Source: Deltaproteobacteria bacterium
GTDB lineage: Bacteria > Desulfobacterota > Dissulfuribacteria > Dissulfuribacterales > QOAL01
Assembly (NCBI GenBank): GCA_027068235.1
Contig: JAMOUE010000112.1
Location: 1-12,505 of the forward strand
Reading direction: 5' to 3'
Length of the DNA stretch: 12,505 bases
Below are positions 1 through 5,627 of the stretch, piece by piece. The position numbers and the translations under genes were made by a program. The notes beneath the pieces were generated by a model, which was given only the letters and a program-made list of their open reading frames with translations, searched no databases and was not told where the DNA came from. Within the stretch, counting starts at the first letter, position 1. Every line of letters starts with the position of its first letter.

Positions 1-1
1 G

Positions 2-469
2 TTGGCCTTAAGGACCCCGCCATTAAGGGATAGGCAGGGAGATATTCCAGAGCTTGTACGCTATTTCTTACAGGTCTTTGGGAAAAAATATAGTAGGGAA
101 GGGCTTACGGTAACACCAGCCCTGCTTGGGATATTTGAGGAATATCATTGGCCAGGGAATATCAGAGAGCTTGAAAATATTATTGAGCGTCTTGTCATAT
201 TTTCTCGTGGACGCATAATCGATGTGGATGATCTTGCCTTGGCAGGCGTACGCATTGGTGAACGCATAGAAAAAAAGGCAGAACCGATTACCAGTTATGG
301 ACCTTTGACCCAAAAAGATGGCACTCCTCTTAGTTTGAACGAGATGGAAAAGATTCATGTTCTTTCTGTTCTTGAGCAAACAGGGGGCAATCGTAGCGAG
401 GCTGCCCGTATTCTTGGAATTGACAGAAAGACACTTAGACAGAAGCTTAAAAAATGGGGAGTTCAGTGA
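2..469 (+). CDS. Sigma-54-dependent NtrC-type transcriptional activator, C-terminal part (5' end outside window)
   Basis: This is the C-terminal third of a bacterial enhancer-binding protein that uses ATP to open sigma-54 RNA polymerase promoters. The reading frame runs off the left edge, so the first visible codon (TTG at 2) is internal and not a start. Visible residues 3-14 (LRTPPLRDRQGD) match the conserved end of the AAA+ core (LPPLRER-ED), and HWPGNIRELENIIER near residues 49-63 is the sensor II region (WPGNxREL). An 80-residue linker leads to a C-terminal Fis-type helix-turn-helix (GGNRSEAARILGIDRKTL, about residues 128-145). The Walker motifs and the N-terminal sensory or receiver domain are missing, so the signal cannot be told. 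The stop codon overlaps the next gene by the four bases GTGA, suggesting translational coupling. Family assignment is firm; the regulon is unknown. Confidence 0.93.
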   Translation: MALRTPPLRDRQGDIPELVRYFLQVFGKKYSREGLTVTPALLGIFEEYHWPGNIRELENIIERLVIFSRGRIIDVDDLALAGVRIGERIEKKAEPITSYGPLTQKDGTPLSLNEMEKIHVLSVLEQTGGNRSEAARILGIDRKTLRQKLKKWGVQ

Positions 470-1326
470 CCTGTGATATTGGCATTGTCAGTTACGGCTC
501 TTTCCATCTTTTGGAAAAGTGCCTTGAAAGTATTTTTGGGATGGAAAAGCCCCTTCCTGGAAGGGTGATGGTCTTTGAAAATGGCCCAGAGGATGTTCCT
601 TCTTCTATCAAGAGAAATTTTCAGCAGGTACTTTTTCATAAAAATCAGACCAATCTTGGCTTTTCAAAGGCTTGCAATCAGATACTTAAAACCTCAAAGG
701 CAGACTATGTTTGCCTTTTAAATCCCGATACCAGATTGAGGCGTCCTTTTCTTTCAGATGCCGTTGATTGGCTTGAAGAACACAGAGATGTTGCGGTTCT
801 TGGCCCAAAGATAGTGGACCCAGATGGCGCTGTACAAGGTTCAGCCAGAGGCTTTCCTGGGATTGCAACCGCCTTTTTTGGGCGCACCACTTTTCTCACA
901 CGCCTGCTTCCGGACAATCCCGTAACCAGAAAAAATATCCAGACTCATGTGTCAGGTTCAGCACCTGTGGAGGTAGATTGGGTTTCTGGTGCGTGTATGG
1001 TTGTAAGAATGGCGGCAGTGAATCATGTGGGCTATCTGGATGAGAAATTCTTTATGTATTGGGAGGATTGCGATTGGTGTACAAGGTTTTGGCAAAAAGG
1101 TTGGAAGGTTGTTTACCATCCAGGTATTGGGCCAATTGAACACAAGGCAGGTTCAACGAGCCAGAGTGTCAGGCTGAAAAGTCTTTACTGGTTTCATAAG
1201 AGCGCTGTGCGTCTTTACTGCAAGTATGACAATAGCCCACTGTCCATTGGTTCTGTTATTGCTGTGGCAGGAGGGGCCATCCGCTTTATGATTTTGTTGC
1301 CAAAGGCAGTCTTTTCAAGGAGTTAG
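466..1326 (+). CDS. Family 2 glycosyltransferase (WbbL/rhamnosyltransferase-like)
   Basis: A GT-A fold inverting glycosyltransferase that would transfer a sugar from a nucleotide donor onto a surface polysaccharide or lipid-linked acceptor at the inner face of the membrane. Evidence, numbered from the upstream ATG at 454: N-terminal nucleotide-binding strand DIGIVSYGSFHLLEKCLESI (8-27), NQTNLGFSKACNQ (64-76), a DxD-like LLNPDT (88-93), the conserved GACMVVRMAAV block (179-189), and GYLDEKFFMYWEDCDWCTR (193-211), whose ED-D acidic residues are typical of the WbbL/GT2 subgroup. I prefer the GTG at 466: it has GGGGAG at 456-461 four bases upstream and makes a GTGA overlap with the regulator's stop. 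The ATG at 454 has no clear ribosome binding site. The last 30 residues are hydrophobic (GSVIAVAGGAIRFMILLPKAV) and may be a membrane anchor. Acceptor and sugar are not predictable. Confidence 0.9.
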   Translation: MTCDIGIVSYGSFHLLEKCLESIFGMEKPLPGRVMVFENGPEDVPSSIKRNFQQVLFHKNQTNLGFSKACNQILKTSKADYVCLLNPDTRLRRPFLSDAVDWLEEHRDVAVLGPKIVDPDGAVQGSARGFPGIATAFFGRTTFLTRLLPDNPVTRKNIQTHVSGSAPVEVDWVSGACMVVRMAAVNHVGYLDEKFFMYWEDCDWCTRFWQKGWKVVYHPGIGPIEHKAGSTSQSVRLKSLYWFHKSAVRLYCKYDNSPLSIGSVIAVAGGAIRFMILLPKAVFSRS

Positions 1327-1446
1327 CCTCGTTGTCGCCTCTTTTTCTCTTGTAAAATTATAGGTAGCACGAAATAAAAATATTGACTACGTATTGGTGG
1401 CAGTATATCATCTTGATGAAATGGCTCAAAGGAGTGTGTTTCATCA
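1327..1446 (+). promoter_or_regulatory. Intergenic region upstream of the nickel uptake operon
   Basis: This 120-bp gap is the only substantial non-coding stretch in the window. Its first half is AT-rich with a T-run (CTCTTTTTCTC at about 1338-1348) but no clear stem, so I do not call a terminator for the glycosyltransferase gene. Its second half holds the promoter and inverted repeats listed separately. Confidence 0.6.
1383..1411 (+). promoter_or_regulatory. Sigma-70-type promoter of the nikKMLQO operon
   Basis: TTGACT (1383-1388) and TATCAT (1406-1411) are separated by exactly 17 bp; each box matches the sigma-70 consensus at five of six positions. Transcription would start around 1417-1420, giving a leader of about 30 nt before the nikK ATG at 1447. 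This is seen in sequence and has not been mapped. Confidence 0.65.
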
Positions 1447-1447
1447 A
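1413..1447. promoter_or_regulatory. Perfect 9-bp inverted repeat flanking the nikK ribosome binding site; candidate metal-regulator operator
   Basis: TTGATGAAA (1413-1421) and TTTCATCAA (1439-1447) are exact reverse complements separated by 17 bp. The right arm ends on the A of the nikK start codon, and the spacer carries the Shine-Dalgarno AAAGGAG (about 1428-1434). A short palindrome TCATC-TT-GATGA (1408-1419) shares the left arm and overlaps the -10 box. Placement over the -10, transcription start and RBS suits a repressor operator, for example for a NikR-like nickel sensor, although the half-site is not the E. coli NikR sequence (GTATGA-N16-TCATAC). An RNA hairpin is less likely, because transcription predicted to start near 1418 would lose much of the left arm. 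Confidence 0.5.
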
Positions 1448-2217
1448 TGAAAAATGTGACGTGCACCTCTATCTTTTTTATCCTTCTTTTTCTTCCTCTA
1501 AACAGTTGTCTTGCCCATTTCGGAGTTATCTTACCTTCAAAGGCTGTTGTTGAGAAACAAGATGAGGGGCACATTGAATTACAGCTTCAGTTCATGCATC
1601 CCTACGAGTACGAATTTATGGATCTAGAAAGGCCAGAAGAATTTGGAGTAGTTATAGACGGTAAGAGGCATGATCTTACAAAGTTTCTCGATTTAAGGAT
1701 GGTCAATTCACACAAGAGCTGGCATACATCTTTTGATGTTCATATGCCGGGTGATCACATTTTTTACATGGTACCAGCGCCATATTGGGAGCAGGCCGAA
1801 GATACATACATACAGCACTTTACCAAGGTTGTGGTTGGAGCCTTTGGTTTAGAGCAAGGTTGGAACAGGCCAGTTGGCCTAAAGGCAGAGATTGTTCCCC
1901 TTACCAGACCTTACGGACTTTGGAGTGGAAATCTTTTTTGTGGTCAGGTGTTGTTTGATGGAAAACCAAGGCCTGGTGCCTCTGTAGAGGTGGAGTTTTA
2001 CAACAGTAAAAAAGAACTCCATGCACCGTCACCTGTCTTTGCTACACAGACCCTGATTACTGATCCAAATGGTAACTTTTGTTATGCGATTCCCAGGGCA
2101 GGCTGGTGGGGATTTGCAGGTCTAAGTTCTATTCCTGGTGCCATGAAAAGGGACGGAAGACCGGTGGATCTTGAGATTGGTGCGGTCATCTGGGTTAAGG
2201 CCACAGAGGTACGCTGA
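1447..2217 (+). CDS. nikK: Periplasmic DUF4198 nickel/cobalt uptake protein (NikK-like)
   Basis: An exported protein of the DUF4198 family, the NikK component found beside ECF-type nickel transporters, thought to assist delivery of the metal ion to the membrane S component. Residues 1-23 form a signal peptide (Lys3, hydrophobic stretch 8-20, then CLA), and cleavage after Ala23 would leave His24 (HFGVILPS) as the mature N-terminus. The body is rich in His and acidic residues (FMHPYEYEFMDLE, SWHTSFDVHMPGDH). About residues 160-225 read like a transthyretin/Ig-type beta domain (LFCGQVLFDGKPRPGASVEV followed by TDPNGNFCYAIP). The ATG at 1447 is the only sensible start; its Shine-Dalgarno AAAGGAG is rather far away, with about 12-13 nt spacing. 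The stop lies 2 bp before the NikM-NikL gene. Metal preference is inferred from the operon. Confidence 0.82.
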   Translation: MKNVTCTSIFFILLFLPLNSCLAHFGVILPSKAVVEKQDEGHIELQLQFMHPYEYEFMDLERPEEFGVVIDGKRHDLTKFLDLRMVNSHKSWHTSFDVHMPGDHIFYMVPAPYWEQAEDTYIQHFTKVVVGAFGLEQGWNRPVGLKAEIVPLTRPYGLWSGNLFCGQVLFDGKPRPGASVEVEFYNSKKELHAPSPVFATQTLITDPNGNFCYAIPRAGWWGFAGLSSIPGAMKRDGRPVDLEIGAVIWVKATEVR

Positions 2218-2219
2218 AG

Positions 2220-3452
2220 ATGCATATTTCAGAAGGTGTTCTAAGTATTCCAGTACTATCTGCTGGAGCCCTCATCACCGTAGCAGGCCTAGCTATTGGC
2301 ATCAAAAAGGTGAAACCAGCCGATATACCAAAAGTGGCACTTACAACATCAGCTTTTTTCGTAGCAAGCCTTGTGCACATACCCATTGGCCCTTCCAATG
2401 CCCATCTGGTCTTAAACGGATTTCTTGGCGTGCTGCTTGGTTGGGCAGCCTTTCCGGCAATATTTATTGGATTGGTTCTTCAGGCAGTGCTATTTCAGTT
2501 TGGCGGGTTAACCACCCTTGGAGTCAATAGTGCAAATATAGCGTTGCCTGGCATCTTTTTTGGTTTATTGGCAAGAAGGTTTATAACCTTAAAAAGGCCA
2601 AACCTTTCAGCATTAATTGCTGGTCTTGCAGGAGGTCTAAGCGTCATGGGTTCTGGTCTCATGGTAGCCCTCAGCCTTTCCCTTTCTGGTGATTCCTTTA
2701 CCTTGGTATCAAGGCTTATATTCAGCGCCCATATTCCCATTGCTGTGGTAGAGGGTATTATCACCGGTTTTGTTACAAGATTTCTCCTTAGAGTGAGACC
2801 TGAAATTGTGGGCTGCAACCTTAGTGGCTTCCAAATGAAGGCTTATGGAAATGCCGCGCTTCTTCTACTCATAACTACCTTTTCCATATCTCTTTTGGCC
2901 CCTCCAATTGTTGAGGCACATAGGGTGAGTGTATTTGCTTGGTATGATGGCAAAGTAGTGGTGGGAAAGGCCTACTATGCAAATGGAAAGCCTGCAAAAC
3001 ATGCAAAGATACTTGTCCACAAAGAAGAACAGCCCTCTCATATACTTACTGTAGAGAGCGATGAGTTCGGTCGCTTTTCCTTTACGCCTTCATCCCATGG
3101 TGAATATGTAATAGAACTTGTGGCAGGGCTTGGTCACAAGGCAACCACTGTTGTTAAGGTAGGAAAGGTTAAAAAGGGCCAGAAGGCCGTCTTGGATGTA
3201 AAAGAGCCTCAAAAGGCCGTTGCTCCTACCGGGTCTGTTGGTAACATCTTAGAGATTAACGTCTCTTGCAAAAAGATTGAACAACTGCTTGAAAAGGTTT
3301 TGGAAAGGCATCTTGCCCCTGTCAGGGATGAGCTAGAGAAGCTCGAGGTTGCCCAGTCACGAGTCACATTCAAGGATGTTGTCTCAGGTATTGGTTACAT
3401 AATGGGTATCATGGGATTGTGGGCATATATGAGCTCCAATAGGAAATCATAG
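2220..3452 (+). CDS. nikM: NikM-NikL fusion: substrate-binding S component of an ECF nickel transporter with periplasmic NikL domain
   Basis: Residues 1-205 are a NikM/CbiM membrane protein that binds the metal ion. The start MHISEG supplies the Met1-His2 ligands known for the family; HIPIGPSNAHLVLNG (53-67, His62 the probable third ligand) and GGLTTLGVNSANIALPG (95-111) are signature blocks. About residues 209-233 are a hydrophobic segment ending in PPIVEA, followed by HRVSVFAWYDGK: the form of a NikL signal peptide and mature start. Residues 234-330 are a transthyretin-like beta domain, 343-378 a predicted coiled coil (KKIEQLLEKVLERH), and 384-405 a C-terminal membrane helix (KDVVSGIGYIMGIMGLWAYM) typical of NikL. 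NikM alone is about 200-230 residues, so 410 indicates a fusion. The gene begins 2 bp after nikK. NikL rather than CbiN as partner favours nickel over cobalt. Confidence 0.88.
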   Translation: MHISEGVLSIPVLSAGALITVAGLAIGIKKVKPADIPKVALTTSAFFVASLVHIPIGPSNAHLVLNGFLGVLLGWAAFPAIFIGLVLQAVLFQFGGLTTLGVNSANIALPGIFFGLLARRFITLKRPNLSALIAGLAGGLSVMGSGLMVALSLSLSGDSFTLVSRLIFSAHIPIAVVEGIITGFVTRFLLRVRPEIVGCNLSGFQMKAYGNAALLLLITTFSISLLAPPIVEAHRVSVFAWYDGKVVVGKAYYANGKPAKHAKILVHKEEQPSHILTVESDEFGRFSFTPSSHGEYVIELVAGLGHKATTVVKVGKVKKGQKAVLDVKEPQKAVAPTGSVGNILEINVSCKKIEQLLEKVLERHLAPVRDELEKLEVAQSRVTFKDVVSGIGYIMGIMGLWAYMSSNRKS

Positions 3453-3461
3453 GATTCAAAC

Positions 3462-4226
3462 GTGACCTGCGAGCGGCTTGCCAGTGGAAATTCCATCCTT
3501 CACCTGGCTGATCCAAGGATAAAGATAGTTCTGGCATCATTTTTATCGGTTGAGGTGGTCTTTTTAAAGACCATGGCTGCTCTAATCCTTGCCCTTATTT
3601 GGGCTATATTTATGCTTTATGTGACAGGACTAAAAAAAGACATCCTGCTAAAGAGGTTGTTTTTCGTAAATGTGTTCATTGTAGTGCTTTGGCTGGTAAT
3701 ACCGTGGTCAACACCAGGGGCAACTCTGTTTCAGATTGGTCCAATTGGCATAACAAGGGAAGGGGTTATGCTTTGTAGTGCTATTACACTCAAATGCAAC
3801 GCAATCGTTATGTTCAATATGGCCCTTCTTTCAACCTCAACGATCTTTGCCCTTGCCCATGCCCTTGATCATCTGAAGGTACCTTCTATTCTTGTCCAGC
3901 TCTTTTTCTTTTCGTGGCGTTATCTTCATGTCCTAGAGGAGGAGTATATTAAGATCAAAAGGGCAGCCATGCTTAGGGGGTTTAGTCCTGGGACAAATCT
4001 ATTTACATACAAGACTTATGCAAATATTTTAGGGACCCTTTTTGTACGAAGTTATGACAGAGGGCAGAGGGTTTACTGGGCAATGGTTTGCAGAGGGTTT
4101 AATGGCACCTTTTGGCTTTTGTCACATTTCAGGCTAGGTAGCAGAGATCTGATTTTGATGTCAGGAATGCTGATTTTGGGCATTTGTCTGCTTTTTGTTG
4201 AATGGAGCACCAATTGGCACTTATAG
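3462..4226 (+). CDS. nikQ: NikQ: energy-coupling (EcfT/CbiQ-type) transmembrane protein of the nickel ECF transporter
   Basis: The T component that couples ATP hydrolysis by NikO to movement of the NikM S component. The 254 residues match the usual length. It has the family opening (SGNSILHLADPRIKIV, 8-23), several membrane helices (about 20-55 as a pair, 68-82, 107-130, 230-247), and the two cytoplasmic coupling motifs in their expected places: AAMLRGF (168-174) and AMVCRGF (207-213), which correspond to the Ala-Arg-Gly motifs that dock on the ATPase. The start is a GTG at 3462 with AGGA seven to eight bases upstream; no closer ATG fits. The gene lies 9 bp after the nikM-nikL stop and overlaps nikO at its 3' end. 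Confidence 0.92.
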   Translation: MTCERLASGNSILHLADPRIKIVLASFLSVEVVFLKTMAALILALIWAIFMLYVTGLKKDILLKRLFFVNVFIVVLWLVIPWSTPGATLFQIGPIGITREGVMLCSAITLKCNAIVMFNMALLSTSTIFALAHALDHLKVPSILVQLFFFSWRYLHVLEEEYIKIKRAAMLRGFSPGTNLFTYKTYANILGTLFVRSYDRGQRVYWAMVCRGFNGTFWLLSHFRLGSRDLILMSGMLILGICLLFVEWSTNWHL

Positions 4227-4879
4227 AACTCAATGAAATTTCCTTCGGATATCCAAATTGTGGCCTGGTTTTGTCTGATCTGAACATGCGTGTCCAAAAG
4301 GGAGACAGGATAGCACTCCTTGGTGGAAATGGTGCAGGTAAGACAACCCTTTTTCATATCATTCTTGGACTTATCAGGCCTTTTTCAGGCTCGATCTCCC
4401 TTTTGGGAAAAAGATGTATAGAGGAAAACGATTTTCATAAGCCTAGAAAGTTAATCGGTCTTCTTTTTCAAGACCCTGATGATCAGCTATTTTGTCCATC
4501 TGTGATTGAAGATGTCTCCTTTGGCCCCCTTAATCTTGGTATGAATCGAGATGATGCCTTAAAGAGATCCAGGAGGTGCCTTGAAAGACTTGGCATAAGA
4601 CATCTTGAAAAACGGGTTCCTTATGAGCTTTCTGGAGGTGAGAAAAAACTTGTAGCCTTGGCGTCTGTGCTTGCAATGAAGCCACGCATCCTTCTTCTTG
4701 ATGAGCCAATGGCAGGGCTTGAAAACAGGGCTGTTGATAGGTTCCTTTCTGTTGTTGCTGAAGAAGACCTGGATGCAATGGTAATAATTACGCACCTTCC
4801 CAATTTAATAAAGGATCATGTGAATAAGACCCTTGTAATGGAAGATGGAAGCCTCAAGGAGCAGACATCTGTCTGTTAA
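4202..4879 (+). CDS. nikO: NikO: ATP-binding subunit of the nickel ECF transporter
   Basis: An ABC ATPase of the CbiO/EcfA family that powers nickel uptake with NikQ and NikM. All motifs are intact: Walker A GGNGAGKTT (41-49), Q-loop Gln90 in LLFQDPDDQLF (the DPDDQ form is typical of ECF ATPases), signature ELSGGEKKL (142-150), Walker B ILLLDEP (163-169) and the switch His198 (IITH). At 225 residues it is slightly short for the family, since the C-terminal extension is reduced. The start is uncertain: ATG 4202 overlaps nikQ by 25 bp and has no clear ribosome binding site, whereas TTG 4214 has GGAG (4204-4207) six bases upstream and would begin MALIELNEISF. A single ATPase gene suggests a homodimer. 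The 3' end overlaps the converging hisA-like gene by 26 bp. Confidence 0.94.
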   Translation: MEHQLALIELNEISFGYPNCGLVLSDLNMRVQKGDRIALLGGNGAGKTTLFHIILGLIRPFSGSISLLGKRCIEENDFHKPRKLIGLLFQDPDDQLFCPSVIEDVSFGPLNLGMNRDDALKRSRRCLERLGIRHLEKRVPYELSGGEKKLVALASVLAMKPRILLLDEPMAGLENRAVDRFLSVVAEEDLDAMVIITHLPNLIKDHVNKTLVMEDGSLKEQTSVC

Positions 4880-5627
4880 AAGAAACTACCTGGTCTAGTG
4901 TGACGCCTGTGCCTCCAAATATATCAAGGGCACTTCCAATGGTAAGATCAATCCGATTCTTCCCTTTTTCTTTTACAAGAAAGGCATCTTCTATGGATTT
5001 AGCTCCTCCTGCATAGGTTGTAGGAATGGGAGAAAAATCTGCAAGCATTTCCACCAAGGTAAGATCCACCCCTTGGCATTTGCCTTCAACATCCACTCCA
5101 TGTACCAAGAATTCGTCACAGTAATCGGCAAGCCTTTGCAAAGTATCCTTGTTAATCTCTTCCTTGGTGAACCTTTGCCACCTGTCAGTTACAATGAAAT
5201 ATTTTCCATCCTTTTTCCTGCAGCTAAGGTCTAAAACCAGTCTCTTTTTTCCAACAAGTTTTTTTAGGCTTGTGAGTCTGTCTGTGTCTAGCCGCCCTTG
5301 ATAAAAGACAAAAGAGGTGACTATAACGTGGCTTGCACCTTTGTCCAGCCAGTACAAGGCGTTGTCAAGATTGATTCCACCTCCAATCTGCATACCTCCA
5401 GGCCATGCACACAAGGCATCAAGGGCCGCTTCTTCATTTCCAGGGCCAAGCATAATTATATGGCCACCAGTGAGGTTGTGTCTTTTGAATAGGGATGCGT
5501 AATAACTAGGAGGCTTAGTCGATACAAAGTTTTCGTGTGGCCCTTTATCCTTACTGTCTGATAGTGTCGAACCAACTATCTGCTTGACCTTTCCCCCGTG
5601 TATATCTATGCATGGTCTAATCTTCAT
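4854..5627 (-). CDS. hisA: HisA-like isomerase of eukaryotic type (ProFAR isomerase, histidine biosynthesis)
   Basis: A (beta/alpha)8-barrel predicted to convert ProFAR to PRFAR by an Amadori rearrangement, the fourth step of histidine synthesis, in the cytoplasm. It resembles the plant/fungal HISN3/HIS6 branch far more than ordinary bacterial HisA: KIRPCIDIHGGKVKQIVGST (2-21), LTGGHIIMLG (52-61), GGMQIGGGIN (77-86), RLVLDLSCRKKDGKYFIVTD (129-148), DEFLVHGVDVEG (171-182) and TIGSALDIFGG (229-239). Asp8 and Asp133 sit where the two catalytic aspartates are expected, and GGGIN and GSALDIFGG are the phosphate-binding loops. I start at ATG 5627: AAAGG lies seven bases upstream, and it gives an 11-bp overlap with the preceding gene; ATG 5642 adds only MKGSK. 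No other his gene is in the window, so a cryptic paralogue role is possible. Confidence 0.88.
   Translation of the reverse strand: MKIRPCIDIHGGKVKQIVGSTLSDSKDKGPHENFVSTKPPSYYASLFKRHNLTGGHIIMLGPGNEEAALDALCAWPGGMQIGGGINLDNALYWLDKGASHVIVTSFVFYQGRLDTDRLTSLKKLVGKKRLVLDLSCRKKDGKYFIVTDRWQRFTKEEINKDTLQRLADYCDEFLVHGVDVEGKCQGVDLTLVEMLADFSPIPTTYAGGAKSIEDAFLVKEKGKNRIDLTIGSALDIFGGTGVTLDQVVSFNRQMSAP

Noticed and set aside
1408..1447. Riboswitch (cobalamin or NiCo type) before the nickel operon
   Set aside because: The gap is only 120 bp, the predicted leader is about 30 nt, and no multi-helix conserved core is visible; a DNA operator is simpler.
2171..2530. Open frame of 119 codons on the plus strand overlapping the nikK end and nikM start
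   Set aside because: Composition is not protein-like, and it lies under two well-supported genes in another frame.
2220..3452. Cobalt transporter (CbiM) instead of nickel
   Set aside because: No CbiN or cobalamin gene is present; NikK and a NikL domain are nickel-type partners. Cobalt cannot be fully excluded from sequence.
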